Assembly (NCBI GenBank): GCA_900766265.1
Contig: CAAFUS010000006.1
Span: forward strand, 248,001 to 312,000
DNA from: Pseudomonadaceae bacterium
Lineage (GTDB): Bacteria; Pseudomonadota; Gammaproteobacteria; Pseudomonadales; Pseudomonadaceae
Direction: 5' to 3'
Length of the DNA stretch: 64,000 bases
Part shown: in pieces, positions 16,569 to 26,068 of the stretch
Layout: every line of letters starts with the position of its first letter
Numbering within the stretch: the stretch's first letter is position 1
Translations under genes and position numbers: made by a program
Notes under the pieces: model-generated
Database searches by the model: none
Seen by the model: the letters and a program-made list of their open reading frames with translations, nothing else
Told to the model about the DNA's origin: nothing

Positions 16569-16645
16569 TGGCGCACTCAGGAGGATTCGAACCTCCGACC
16601 GCCCGGTTCGTAGCCGGGTACTCTATCCAGCTGAGCTATGAGTGC
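16569..16645 (-). tRNA. tRNA-Arg (anticodon ACG), distal copy
   Basis: A 77-nt cloverleaf with encoded CCA. The acceptor is GCACTCA/TGAGTGC, the anticodon stem CCCGG/CCGGG with loop CTACGAA, and the T-arm GGAGG-TTCGAAT-CCTCC. It is identical to the copy at 16718-16794. ACG is normally deaminated to ICG. Confidence 0.96.
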
Positions 16646-16678
16646 GTTGGCGCTTGTTAGACCAGTTCACCCCTGGTT

Positions 16679-16710
16679 AAAACAAATGGCTTGCATCGCT
16701 GCAAGCCATT
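16679..16710 (-). terminator. terminator-like hairpin between the two tRNA-Arg copies
   Basis: AATGGCTTGCA, loop TCGC and TGCAAGCCATT form an 11-bp perfect stem, followed on the minus strand by TGTTTTAA. It may terminate or attenuate the unit after the first tRNA-Arg, or act as a processing element. Confidence 0.6.
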
Positions 16711-16717
16711 CGAGATA

Positions 16718-16794
16718 TGGCGCACTCAGGAGGATTCGAACCTCCGACCGCCCGGTTCGTAGCCGGGTACTCTATCCAGCTGAGCTATGAGTGC
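16718..16794 (-). tRNA. tRNA-Arg (anticodon ACG), proximal copy
   Basis: Identical in sequence to the copy at 16569-16645 (offset 149 bp), with anticodon loop CTACGAA and encoded CCA. It lies between tRNA-Ser(GCT) and the distal tRNA-Arg. Confidence 0.96.
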
Positions 16795-16846
16795 GTCGAG
16801 CGTGCGCATTATAGGGAGAAGAAAACAGCGGTCAACCCTTTAATGC

Positions 16847-16939
<93 letters not shown>

Positions 16940-17001
16940 GCAACACGGGGCGCATGATACTCATCTTTACCCCGCTTGCAAAGACAAAATTTATTTAAAA
17001 A

Positions 17002-17187
17002 TTAGTGGCTTGGTTCCTGGTCCTTCTCCTTCTGGATCCGTTGGTAAATCTCCTCGCGATGCACTGCCACCTCTTTGGGTGCATTGACGCCAATGCGCAC
17101 CTGGTTACCCTTCACACCCAGCACAGTGACTGTGACGTCGTCACCCACCATCAGGGTCTCTCCGACCCGGCGAGTCAGAATCAGCAT
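17002..17187 (-). CDS. csrA: carbon storage regulator CsrA/RsmA
   Basis: RsmA/CsrA is a dimeric RNA-binding protein that represses or stabilises mRNAs carrying GGA loops. The 61-aa protein starts MLILTRRVGETLMVGDDVTV, and the RNA-contacting residues L4, R6 and R44 (VAVHREEIY) are present. The ATG at 17187 has AAGGAGAAAGG upstream; the frame runs a further 19 codons without family similarity. It sits between lysC and tRNA-Ser. Confidence 0.96.
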   Translation of the reverse strand: MLILTRRVGETLMVGDDVTVTVLGVKGNQVRIGVNAPKEVAVHREEIYQRIQKEKDQEPSH

Positions 17188-17253
17188 TCCTTTCTCCTTA
17201 ACGGATTCAGTACAGAAAACAGTCTGCAAAATAAAAACGGACACGGTTCCGTG

Positions 17254-17272
17254 AAAAACCTTAGCCCTAAGG
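17254..17272 (-). terminator. probable terminator of lysC
   Basis: On the minus strand CCTTA, loop GGGC and TAAGG are followed by TTTTT. It is about 100 bp beyond the lysC stop and 67 bp before the csrA start. The short stem makes it a weak terminator, so some read-through into csrA is likely. Confidence 0.55.
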
Positions 17273-17370
17273 CATTCACCAGCTATTGACCAGCTTGGTG
17301 GAGCCTAAAGTTCCTTCCGTACTGCTCATTTCGACAGAAGGCGCGAGCCAGACCGTCTCTGACGGCCCGC

Positions 17371-18606
17371 TTACTCCCCCTTGCCGGCAGGAGCGTCCAG
17401 CTCGAACGCCGTATGGAGCGCACGTACCGCCAGTTCAAGATACTTCTCTTCGATCACCACCGAGACCTTGATCTCCGAGGTCGAAATCATCTGGATATTG
17501 ATGTTTTCCTTGGCCAGCGCCTCGAACATGCGGCTCGCCACACCGGCGTGAGAGCGCATGCCGACGCCCACGATGGACACCTTTGCGATATTGGTGTCGC
17601 CGATTACTTCGCGCGCACCCATCTCGCTGGCGATGCCCTGCAGGACGCTCAGGGCGTTGTTGTAGTCGTTGCGGTGAACCGTGAAGGTGAAATCGGTGGT
17701 GTTATCGTGCGCGACGTTCTGCACGATCATGTCGACCTCGACGTTCGCCGCGCTGATGGGGCCCAGGATCTTGAAAGCGACGCCGGGCGTATCCGGCACA
17801 CCACGGATGGTCAGCTTGGCCTCGTCGCGATTGAAGGCGATGCCGGAAATGATTGGCTGTTCCATGGATTCCTCTTCATCAAGTGTAATGAGGGTGCCCG
17901 GACCCTCCTGGAAACTGTGCAATACACGCAGCGGGACGCTGTACTTGCCAGCGAATTCAACGGCACGGATCTGCAGGACCTTGGAGCCGAGGCTGGCCAT
18001 TTCCAGCATTTCCTCGAAGGTGATCTTGTCTAGCCGCTGCGCCTTGGCCACTACCCGCGGATCGGTCGTGTAGACGCCGTCGACGTCGGTGTATATCTGG
18101 CATTCGTCGGCCTTCAGGGCAGCCGCCAGGGCGACGCCCGTGGTGTCGGAGCCGCCGCGACCCAGCGTCGTGATGTTGCCCTGCTCGTCGACACCCTGAA
18201 AACCCGCTACGACCACCACGCGGCCAGCCTTCAGGTCGCCCTGGATCTTTTGCGCGTCGATCTGCAGGATTCGCGCCTTGGTAAAGGCACTGTCGGTAAG
18301 AATGCGGACCTGGTTGCCGGTATAGGACACCGCGGGCACGCCGCGCTTGATCAGCGCCATCGCCAGCAGCGCGATGGTCACCTGCTCGCCTGTGGAAACC
18401 ATCACGTCCAGCTCGCGCGGCACCGGCTGCTCGCTGATCTGCTTAGCCAGATCGATAAGGCGGTTGGTCTCGCCACTCATCGCCGAGACCACGACGACGA
18501 TGTCGTCGCCTTTCTCGCGGAATTTCTTGACCTTCTCGGCTACCTGCTCGATGCGCTCCACCGAGCCCACCGAGGTGCCACCAAACTTCTGTACGATCAA
18601 AGCCAT
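17371..18606 (-). CDS. lysC: aspartate kinase LysC
   Basis: Aspartokinase phosphorylates L-aspartate in the first step of lysine, threonine and methionine synthesis. The 411-aa protein starts MALIVQKFGGTSVGSVERI, with the kinase motif KFGGTSVG at residues 6-13. FQGVDEQGNITTLGRGGSDT follows, and two C-terminal ACT domains (from about 265) mediate feedback control. The start at 18606 is chosen from the family N-terminus. Confidence 0.95.
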   Translation of the reverse strand: MALIVQKFGGTSVGSVERIEQVAEKVKKFREKGDDIVVVVSAMSGETNRLIDLAKQISEQPVPRELDVMVSTGEQVTIALLAMALIKRGVPAVSYTGNQVRILTDSAFTKARILQIDAQKIQGDLKAGRVVVVAGFQGVDEQGNITTLGRGGSDTTGVALAAALKADECQIYTDVDGVYTTDPRVVAKAQRLDKITFEEMLEMASLGSKVLQIRAVEFAGKYSVPLRVLHSFQEGPGTLITLDEEESMEQPIISGIAFNRDEAKLTIRGVPDTPGVAFKILGPISAANVEVDMIVQNVAHDNTTDFTFTVHRNDYNNALSVLQGIASEMGAREVIGDTNIAKVSIVGVGMRSHAGVASRMFEALAKENINIQMISTSEIKVSVVIEEKYLELAVRALHTAFELDAPAGKGE

Positions 18607-18718
18607 TTCGAAATTGCCCAAGCCCGTCATGGGCCCCGTTAGTCATTCATCCAAGCCACGACACCCAGCTGCCGTGGCGGGCGCTCGCAGGCCATCAGGG
18701 CTGGCCAGCGACAGCCTT

Positions 18719-21343
18719 TTAGAGGCTTTGCTCGACGTAGGTCGCGGCCAGTGCCAGCGCCTCGTCCAGCTTGGCGGGCTCGGTACCGCCGCCTTGCGCC
18801 ATGTCCGGACGACCGCCACCCTTTCCGCCAACCGCCGCTGCAGCCTGCTTCATCAGCTCGCCTGCTTTCAGTTGGCCGGCCAGGTCGGCGGTCACGCCGG
18901 CCACCAGCACGACCTTGCCGTCGAGTTCGGAGCCGAGCAGGATCAAAGCCCGCCCCAGCTTGTTCTTCAGCTGGTCGACCAGCACCAGCAGCGCCTTGCC
19001 GTCCTGCCCGTCGAGTCGTGCCGACAGCACTTTGATGCCCTTGATCTCGACCGCCGATCCAGCCAGGCCGTCGCCCGCCGCACTGGCGGCCTTGGCCTTG
19101 AGCTGCTCGAGCTCCTTCTCCAGCTGGCGGTTGCGTTCGAGGACGCCGGACAGCTTGTCAAGCAGCGTGTCGCGACTGCCCTTGACCAGCTGAGCGGCTT
19201 CCTTGAGCTGCTCCTCGGCACTGTTGAGATACGCCAGGGCCGCAGCGCCGGTGACCGCCTCGATACGCCGCACGCCGGCAGCCACACCGCCCTCGCTGGT
19301 GATCTTGAACAGACCGATGTCGCCGGTACGCGACACATGGGTCCCGCCACAGAGCTCGACGGAGAACCCGCCACCCATGGTGAGCACGCGCACCTGGTCG
19401 CCGTACTTCTCGCCGAACAGGGCCATGGCCCCCTTGGCCTTGGCGGTGTCGATGTCGGTCTCCTCGATTTCCACCGCGGTGTTGCGACGAATCTCTTCGT
19501 TGACCCTGTCCTCGAGCGCGCGGAGCTGCACGGGAGTGATCGCCTCGAAGTGGCTGAAGTCGAAGCGCAGGCGCTGGCTGTCGACCAGCGAGCCCTTCTG
19601 GGCCACGTGCTCGCCGAGGATCTCGCGCAGGGCTGCATGCAGCAGGTGGGTAGCCGAATGGTTCAGCGCAGTGGCCTGGCGAACCGAATGATCGACGATC
19701 GCCTCGACCGCGGAACCGACTTCCAAGCGCCCGCTGTCGAGCACACCGTGATGCAGGAAGGCACCGCCCGCCTTGCTGGTGTCGCGCACGTCGAAGCGCA
19801 GACCTTCGGCGCTGAAGAAGCCGCAGTCGCCGATCTGGCCACCGGACTCGGCGTAGAACGGGGTCTGGTCGAGCACCACGACACCCTCATCACCTGCGCT
19901 GAGCGCGGGCACCGCCATGCCCTCCTTGAACAGGGCCAGCACCTTGCCAGTGCCGCGGGTGCCTTCGTAGCCGAGGAAGCGGGTCTCGCCTTCAACCTTC
20001 ACCAGGCTGTTATAGTCCATGCCGAAGGCGCTGGCGGCACGGGCGCGCTCGCGCTGGGCCTCCATCTCACGCTCGAAGCCCTCCTCATCCAGCGTCAGAT
20101 CGCGCTCGCGAGCGATGTCACCGGTGAGGTCCATGGGGAAGCCGTAGGTGTCGTACAGCTTGAAGATGACGGCGCCCGGGATGACCGTGCCGCTGAGTTC
20201 GGCCAAATCCTGCTCGAGGATCCTGAGGCCCTGTTCCAGGGTCTTGGCGAACTGTTCTTCCTCGGTTTTGAGCACGCGCTCGATGTGCGCCTGCTGCTGC
20301 TTGAGCTCGGGAAAGGCATCGCCCATCTCAGCGACAAGGGCCGCCACGATCTTGTGGAAGAAGCTGCCCTTGGCGCCGAGCTTGTTGCCGTGACGGCAAG
20401 CACGGCGAATGATGCGTCGCAGCACGTAGCCGCGACCTTCGTTGGACGGCAGCACGCCATCGGCGATCAGGAAGCTACACGAGCGAATGTGGTCTGCCAC
20501 GACCTTGAGCGAAGGCGCGCCGTCGTTGGCGCAGCCGATGGCTTCAGCCGAAGCGGCCAGCAGGCTCTGGAACAGGTCGATCTCATAATTGGCATGAACG
20601 TGCTGCAGCACGGCGCTGATGCGCTCCAGGCCCATTCCAGTGTCGACGCTCGGCGCCGGCAGCGGATGCATCACACCGTCGGCGGTGCGATTGAACTGCA
20701 TGAAGACGTTGTTCCATATCTCGATGTAACGGTCGCCGTCCTCTTCCGGGCTGCCGGGCGGGCCACCCCAGATGTCCGGGCCGTGATCGTAGAAAATCTC
20801 GGTACAGGGGCCGCACGGACCGGTATCGCCCATCGCCCAGAAGTTGTCCGAGGCATAGGGCGCGCCCTTGTTGTCCCCGATGCGCACCATACGCTCGGCA
20901 GGCACGCCAACTTCCTTGGTCCACAGGTCGTAGGCCTCGTCATCGCTGGCATAGACCGTGACCCAGAGCTTCTCCTTCGGCAGGCCGAGCCACTTTTCAG
21001 ACGTCAGGAATTCCCAAGCGTAATGAATCGCGTCGCGCTTGAAGTAATCGCCGAAACTGAAGTTGCCCAGCATCTCGAAGAACGTGTGATGGCGCGCGGT
21101 ATAGCCGACGTTTTCCAGGTCATTGTGCTTTCCGCCGGCGCGAACGCACTTCTGGCTGCTGACGGCGCGGGTATAGGCGCGCTTCTCGAGACCGAGGAAG
21201 CAGTCCTTGAACTGGTTCATCCCGGCGTTGGTGAACAGCAGTGTCGGGTCGTTCGCCGGAATCAGCGAACTGGAGGCGACGCGGGTATGTCCCTTCTCTT
21301 CGAAGAAGCGGAGGAAGGCTTCACGGATTTCTGCGCTTTTCAT
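18719..21343 (-). CDS. alaS: alanyl-tRNA synthetase
   Basis: AlaS charges tRNA-Ala and edits Ser/Gly mischarging. The 874-aa protein starts MKSAEIREAFLRFFEEKGHT, with the class II catalytic core in the N-terminal half. The editing site has HSATHLLHAAL and the distal CGGTHVSRTGDIG, so zinc ligands His, His, Cys and His are intact. The C-terminal oligomerisation and DHHA1 domain (GGGRPDMAQGGG) is complete. It is 112 bp upstream of lysC. Confidence 0.97.
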   Translation of the reverse strand: MKSAEIREAFLRFFEEKGHTRVASSSLIPANDPTLLFTNAGMNQFKDCFLGLEKRAYTRAVSSQKCVRAGGKHNDLENVGYTARHHTFFEMLGNFSFGDYFKRDAIHYAWEFLTSEKWLGLPKEKLWVTVYASDDEAYDLWTKEVGVPAERMVRIGDNKGAPYASDNFWAMGDTGPCGPCTEIFYDHGPDIWGGPPGSPEEDGDRYIEIWNNVFMQFNRTADGVMHPLPAPSVDTGMGLERISAVLQHVHANYEIDLFQSLLAASAEAIGCANDGAPSLKVVADHIRSCSFLIADGVLPSNEGRGYVLRRIIRRACRHGNKLGAKGSFFHKIVAALVAEMGDAFPELKQQQAHIERVLKTEEEQFAKTLEQGLRILEQDLAELSGTVIPGAVIFKLYDTYGFPMDLTGDIARERDLTLDEEGFEREMEAQRERARAASAFGMDYNSLVKVEGETRFLGYEGTRGTGKVLALFKEGMAVPALSAGDEGVVVLDQTPFYAESGGQIGDCGFFSAEGLRFDVRDTSKAGGAFLHHGVLDSGRLEVGSAVEAIVDHSVRQATALNHSATHLLHAALREILGEHVAQKGSLVDSQRLRFDFSHFEAITPVQLRALEDRVNEEIRRNTAVEIEETDIDTAKAKGAMALFGEKYGDQVRVLTMGGGFSVELCGGTHVSRTGDIGLFKITSEGGVAAGVRRIEAVTGAAALAYLNSAEEQLKEAAQLVKGSRDTLLDKLSGVLERNRQLEKELEQLKAKAASAAGDGLAGSAVEIKGIKVLSARLDGQDGKALLVLVDQLKNKLGRALILLGSELDGKVVLVAGVTADLAGQLKAGELMKQAAAAVGGKGGGRPDMAQGGGTEPAKLDEALALAATYVEQSL

Positions 21344-21524
21344 AGGTTCTTCCAGAGGACTGCGGCCGGGCGGCTGCTAAACGACACGGCAAGGCCAGGC
21401 AGCCCGGAACCGTTTCGCAACTATCCAAAGGGACAGCCGGCAAAAGCTCGCATTATATCGGCGTTGCGCGCCTGGTATAGGGGATATGTGCGATTGAACC
21501 CAGCTATTTGCCGGCGCGGTTCGG

Positions 21525-22535
21525 TCAGCGCCTGGCGAAGGCAGCGAAGGTTTCGATCACCCTGTCGACATGCTCGTCGAGCACATCGAGGTGGGTCACC
21601 AGGCGCAGGCGCGACGCCGCGCTGATGACAATGCCCCGCTCGGCACAGAACGCCTTCAACGCGTCGGCCCGATCGTCCATCCGCACGTAGACCATGTTGG
21701 TCTGCACCGGCTCGACTTCGTAGCCGAGCTCGGCCAGCGCTGCGCCGATACGCGCCGCGCGGGCATGGTCGTCGCCCAGGCGCTGCACCTGATGATCCAG
21801 GGCGTACAGGCCTGCCGCGGCAAGGACCCCGGCCTGGCGCATGCCGCCGCCAACCATCTTGCGCCAGCGCCTGGCCTTGGCGATCAGCGCTTCGCTGCCA
21901 CAGAGCACGGAGCCGACAGGGGCGCCGAGACCCTTGGACAGGCAGACCGACACCGAGTCGAAGTGCCGGCAGATGTCCTTCGGGTCGCAGCCCAGCTTGA
22001 CCACGGCATTGAACAGCCGCGCCCCATCCAGATGCAGCGCCAGCCCGCGCGCCCGGGTGAAGGCGTGAGCGGCGGCCAGGTAGTCCAGCGGCAGCACCTT
22101 GCCGTGCATGGTGTTTTCCAGGGCCAGCAAACGGGTCCGGGCGAAGTGGAAATCGTCGGGCTTGATCACCGAGGCGACGCGGTCCAGGTCCAGCGACCCG
22201 TCGGCCTCCATCTCGATCGGTTGCGGCTGGATCGAGCCGAGCACCGCCGCACCGCCGCCTTCATATTTGTACGTGTGGGAGAGCTGACCTACGATGTACT
22301 CGTCACCGCGCTCGCAGTGAGCCATCAGCCCCAGCAGGTTGCTCATCGTCCCGCTGGGGACGAACAGTCCGGCCGCCAGGCCCAGGCGGGCTGCCAGGGT
22401 CTGCTCTAGACGGGTGACGGTCGGGTCTTCCCCGTAGACGTCATCGCCCAGCGGGGCGCCCATCATCGCCTCGCGCATGGCGACGGTGGGCTGGGTGACG
22501 GTATCGCTGCGCAGGTCGATGGCGGGCATTGGCAC
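21525..22535 (-). CDS. ltaE: low-specificity L-threonine aldolase
   Basis: A PLP enzyme that cleaves L-threonine or L-allo-threonine to glycine and acetaldehyde. The 336-aa protein starts MPMPAIDLRSDTVTQPT. It has the family motifs GDDVYGEDPT (residues 30-39), LHLDGARLFNA (D170) and SVCLSKGLGAPVGS (Schiff-base lysine K201). Initiation at residue 3 (MPAIDL) is also possible. It lies 181 bp upstream of alaS. Confidence 0.93.
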   Translation of the reverse strand: MPMPAIDLRSDTVTQPTVAMREAMMGAPLGDDVYGEDPTVTRLEQTLAARLGLAAGLFVPSGTMSNLLGLMAHCERGDEYIVGQLSHTYKYEGGGAAVLGSIQPQPIEMEADGSLDLDRVASVIKPDDFHFARTRLLALENTMHGKVLPLDYLAAAHAFTRARGLALHLDGARLFNAVVKLGCDPKDICRHFDSVSVCLSKGLGAPVGSVLCGSEALIAKARRWRKMVGGGMRQAGVLAAAGLYALDHQVQRLGDDHARAARIGAALAELGYEVEPVQTNMVYVRMDDRADALKAFCAERGIVISAASRLRLVTHLDVLDEHVDRVIETFAAFARR

Positions 22536-22629
22536 GGCTCCTGATGGCTGGGGCCGCTAGCCTAGCAGGGGCAGCCCAGGGCTCGCGAGCGCTTCGGAGC
22601 GCTGGCTGGCAGCCGGTGCGGCGATGCCG

Positions 22630-23856
22630 TCAACGCAGCAGCTTGGTGTCGAGGGTCTTCGAGGCACCACCCAGCAAGGTCTCGGTGATATCAATGAAGT
22701 CCTGAGTGCTGACCCGATCCAGGCGCATCAAGCCGCGACTGATATCGTCGAGGGAGTGGTTGCCCTTGGTCCGGTTACGGATCTCGCGATCGAGGTCCTG
22801 CAACAGGATGACGGCGCGGGCCGTGACCTTGCCGGTCGACTCCTCGGTGCGCAGGCTGTCCACCGAACGGCTCCACTTGATCAGCCGTTCGCGCAACTGC
22901 AGGTAGCGCGGCTCGGTCATGCCCCCGGCGCGCCGCACCAGTTCGATGGCGTAGTACTCGGCCAGGCCCTCGGTGATCCAGTCACTGCGATCGGTATCGC
23001 GAATCCGGCTGAACACATGAACCACCTCGTGCACCAGCGAACTGGTACCGTTCTCGCTGACCAGCGGCCGATCGGCATGCATGTACAGCGAATTGGCCGC
23101 CGACAGCCCACCGCGCCACATCGGGTCTCCGGCGCTAACCACCAGCAGCTTGGGCGGGTCACGCAGGAATACGTTCTGAACCTGCGGCCAGACGAAGGTG
23201 AGCAGGGTCAGCATATCCATCCGCCGTACGCCCTCGCCTACCGGCGCGGCCACGGTCACCTCGGTCTCACCCAGCTTAACCCGTCGCGTACCCAACTGCC
23301 CGGCCAGCATCCAGCCCGTGGGGCGGTCGAACAGACGCGAGGGGTTGTCGATGCGGAAGCGATTCTTGCCGATGCGGGGCCAGCCAGTTTCGACGCTTTT
23401 CCAGCCTTCGGGCAGTTCGAACGTCAGTCGCGATACCAGGTCGATGCCGTCGACGTTGTCCAGGTTGGCCGCTGGAACCAGGTTATCACCTCGAAACAGC
23501 GCCCATTTGTCGGTCATCCGAGCGTCGTAACGCCCATCCTTGCGCTCGCGGCTGATCCTCACCCGGTAGGCCAGCCGGGCTTTGCCCGGGGCCGGACGCC
23601 AGGTACCTCGCTCGGGCGTTTCCTGAATCCATTCACCGTCCGCCTCGAAGTCGCTGTAGGCCTCACGCTGGCCCAGGTTGAAGTCGAAGCCCCGCACCGC
23701 GGCGCCATCGGCCAGGATGATCTGCACCTCGGCCTGGTCCTGCTCGGGCAGCAGCCGCACGTGATAATCGAGATCGACACGCCGGGCAGCGTGGCTCAGC
23801 GTACTGAGCAGCGCCAGTACCAGGAGAATGCCAACGGAAAGCGAACGCACTGCCAT
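22630..23856 (-). CDS. exported metallopeptidase-like protein (HExxH)
   Basis: The 408-aa protein starts MAVRSLSVGILLVLALLSTL. The signal peptide ends near HAA, so it is probably periplasmic. The N-terminal half is beta-rich. A gluzincin-type zinc site, HEVVH, is at residues 276-280, with WITEGLAEYYAIEL 15-24 residues further on supplying a glutamate ligand. This resembles the M61/M1-like peptidase clan, but I cannot name the family. The start at 23856 has GGAG six bases upstream; the frame continues 20 codons further. Confidence 0.75.
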   Translation of the reverse strand: MAVRSLSVGILLVLALLSTLSHAARRVDLDYHVRLLPEQDQAEVQIILADGAAVRGFDFNLGQREAYSDFEADGEWIQETPERGTWRPAPGKARLAYRVRISRERKDGRYDARMTDKWALFRGDNLVPAANLDNVDGIDLVSRLTFELPEGWKSVETGWPRIGKNRFRIDNPSRLFDRPTGWMLAGQLGTRRVKLGETEVTVAAPVGEGVRRMDMLTLLTFVWPQVQNVFLRDPPKLLVVSAGDPMWRGGLSAANSLYMHADRPLVSENGTSSLVHEVVHVFSRIRDTDRSDWITEGLAEYYAIELVRRAGGMTEPRYLQLRERLIKWSRSVDSLRTEESTGKVTARAVILLQDLDREIRNRTKGNHSLDDISRGLMRLDRVSTQDFIDITETLLGGASKTLDTKLLR

Positions 23857-23912
23857 CACGGGCTCCATGAGGAAAATGGATGCATGCTTGGACGGTGGCC
23901 GATGCGCTTGAT

Positions 23913-24362
23913 TCAACCGGCCCGAAAAATCAGGTGATCTTCCCAGTCTTCCTCGGCGACGCTGCCTTCGGCGAGCATGCGTCCGGCCTGGGAAATGCGC
24001 TCGGCATGCACGGCATCAGGATCACCGCAGACCAGATGATGCCAGAGCGGCAGGTCCTTGCCCTCGGCGACCAGCCGGTAACCGCAGGTCGGCGGCAACC
24101 AGCGATACTGGCTCGCATCGTCTGCGGTCAACTGGATGCAATCGGGGACGCTGGCCCGGCGGTTCGGGTAGTCGCTGCAGCGGCAAGTCTTGAGATCCAG
24201 CAGTTTGCAGGCGATGCGCGTGTAGTAAACGCTGCCGTCGTCCTCGTCTTCGAGCTTTTGCAGGCAGCACAGGCCGCAGCCGTCGCAGAGCGACTCCCAC
24301 TCGTCCCGGTCCAGTTCGGACAGGGTCTTGCGCTTCCAGAAGGGTTCGACTTTGGCGGCCAT
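23913..24362 (-). CDS. ycgN: YcgN family cysteine-cluster protein (UPF0260)
   Basis: The 149-aa protein starts MAAKVEPFWKRKTLSELD. A cysteine cluster (LCDGCGLCCLQKLED, then TCRCSDYPNR and VPDC) matches the UPF0260/YcgN family, suggesting metal or Fe-S binding. The biochemical function is unknown. It lies downstream of ycgL and rnd, the conserved order in pseudomonads, and probably belongs to the same operon. Confidence 0.9.
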   Translation of the reverse strand: MAAKVEPFWKRKTLSELDRDEWESLCDGCGLCCLQKLEDEDDGSVYYTRIACKLLDLKTCRCSDYPNRRASVPDCIQLTADDASQYRWLPPTCGYRLVAEGKDLPLWHHLVCGDPDAVHAERISQAGRMLAEGSVAEEDWEDHLIFRAG

Positions 24363-24442
24363 GGCGGAACAGAACACTGAAAAAAGGGGGCGCAGTCTAG
24401 TCGCTGTCCGGCGGCGCTCCAAGCGAGCACCGCCAGGCGGCG

Positions 24443-24736
24443 TCAGAGCGGGTCGTTCAGGCGCAGCAGTTCTTCGGGCAGATGCTCGATGTATTCCTCT
24501 TCGGGCGGCGGCATCTGCAGATGGAAGCCCTGGCTCTCCAGATTGGCCAGGACCTTGGCGATGTCCTCCCGGGCCAGCTTGCGCTCGGGGGTCAGTACCA
24601 TCTCGAAGGCCAGCTGCGGCGTGCCGAATGCCGCCAACAAGGCTTCCGGCACGCGGGCCAGCGCTTCGCGCTTGTCCACGTAGAGGTACATGCCGTTCTT
24701 GCGCGGGCTCTTGTAGATCGAACAGATACGTTTCAT
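24443..24736 (-). CDS. ycgL: YcgL domain-containing protein
   Basis: The 97-aa protein starts MKRICSIYKSPRKNGMYLYV and ends PEEEYIEHLPEELLRLNDPL, as in the YcgL family. The function is unknown. Its ATG overlaps the rnd stop by four bases (ATGA), pointing to translational coupling. Confidence 0.9.
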   Translation of the reverse strand: MKRICSIYKSPRKNGMYLYVDKREALARVPEALLAAFGTPQLAFEMVLTPERKLAREDIAKVLANLESQGFHLQMPPPEEEYIEHLPEELLRLNDPL

Positions 24737-25857
24737 GCCGAGGTCTCCAGTGCATCGAGCAGGGCCTGGCCCATCTTCTCGCGTCGCCAGCCTTTGAGCG
24801 AGTCGGGCAGACGGTAGGGACCATTGGGAAAGCCGCTCTTGAGCAGGCTTTCGAGAACCTTCTTGCGCAGCATCAGCTCCGGCGCGATGCCGAGCCGCTC
24901 GGCCTCGCGCTGGCCCACGGCGCGCAGCTTCTTCAGCGCCGCTGAGGCTTCCAGCGGCAAGGGTTCGGGCAGCGCTTCGGGCCACTGCGATGGAGGTGTC
25001 GCCGCGGCCTCACGAATCAGCGCCAGGAGGGTCTCGCCATCCTGGCGGATGGTCCGCGGATGCATGTCGTCGATACGCGCCAGGGCCGCCAGGTCCGTGG
25101 GTTGATAGCGCGCCAGTGGCCAGAGGCTGTGTTCGCGCAGGATGCGATTGCGTGGCTGGTTGCGCTCGCGGGCCTGTCGCTCGCGCCAGGCGGTCAGGGC
25201 GCGCAATACCGCGAGCTGCTGGCGATTCAGACGCCAGCCCAGCTTGGCCTCTCGGTAGAGTTCGTCGGGATCGACCTCGCGCTGCAGGTTGGCGACCAGC
25301 TCGGCACCGTCTTCCAGCACCCAGGCGCGCTTGTCTTCCGGCAGTTTCGCCAGCAACGCCTCGTAGAGTTCGGCCAGATGCTGCGCATCCTCGGCGGCAT
25401 AGCGCACTTGCATCTCGCTCAAGGGGCGTTGCAGCCAGTCCGAACGGGTCTCGCCCTTGGGCAGCTCGAGGCCGAGCACACTCTGGACCAGGCGCGAATA
25501 CCCCATCGAGAAACCGATATTGAGGTAGCCGGCGGCCAGCTGAGTATCGAACAAGGGGACCGGCAGGCTTCCGGTCAGACGCAGCAGCACCTCGAGGTCT
25601 TCGCTGCAGGCGTGCAGCACCTTGACCACCGAGGCGTCTTCGAGCAGCTGGGCGAACGGCGTCCAGTCGTTGATGGTCAGCGGATCGATGAGGTAGGCGC
25701 ACCGCCCGTCACCCACCTGCACCAGGCCGGCGATGGGATAGAAGGTGTCGACCCGCATGAATTCGGTATCGACCGCCACATAGGGCAAGGCGCGCCATTC
25801 GGCGGACAGACTGGCCAGGTGCGCATCCTCGCGAACCCATCGAACTTCATTGGCCAC
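24733..25857 (-). CDS. rnd: ribonuclease D
   Basis: RNase D trims the 3' ends of tRNA precursors and other stable RNAs. The 374-aa protein starts at GTG (25857) with an AGGAGG ribosome site. Its DEDD exonuclease motifs are VDTEFMRVDTFYP, HACSEDLEVLL and YAAEDAQHLAELYE. One or two HRDC-type helical domains follow toward the C-terminus (QLAVLRALTAWRERQARERN). The frame extends about 135 codons upstream, but that part has no family similarity. Confidence 0.94.
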   Translation of the reverse strand: MANEVRWVREDAHLASLSAEWRALPYVAVDTEFMRVDTFYPIAGLVQVGDGRCAYLIDPLTINDWTPFAQLLEDASVVKVLHACSEDLEVLLRLTGSLPVPLFDTQLAAGYLNIGFSMGYSRLVQSVLGLELPKGETRSDWLQRPLSEMQVRYAAEDAQHLAELYEALLAKLPEDKRAWVLEDGAELVANLQREVDPDELYREAKLGWRLNRQQLAVLRALTAWRERQARERNQPRNRILREHSLWPLARYQPTDLAALARIDDMHPRTIRQDGETLLALIREAAATPPSQWPEALPEPLPLEASAALKKLRAVGQREAERLGIAPELMLRKKVLESLLKSGFPNGPYRLPDSLKGWRREKMGQALLDALETSA

Positions 25858-26068
25858 ACAACCTCCTCTTCGGCTGAAGATCGGCGCGCGGCCGAACGAA
25901 CCCGGAAGTATATATCGAGCGGAACGATCAACGGGGCATTGATGCCTGCCCGACCGTGCAGCCCACCATTCCAAACAGCGCATCGGCTCACCCGCCTGGG
26001 CGTAAACGACCTTGCCGGCCTTGCGCCCGGGCTTATGATGGCAACCCCGCCCGCCGGAGATCAGTGCC

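Noticed and set aside
18347..21625. Very long plus-strand open frame (over 1000 codons) opposite lysC and alaS
   Set aside because: It is antisense to two clear essential genes, has no domain motif and no ribosome site. Long stop-free antisense frames are expected opposite GC-rich coding DNA.
22587..22602. AGCGCT-TCGG-AGCGCT hairpin between the threonine aldolase and the metallopeptidase gene
   Set aside because: Short stem, no T-tract on either strand; not enough to call a terminator.
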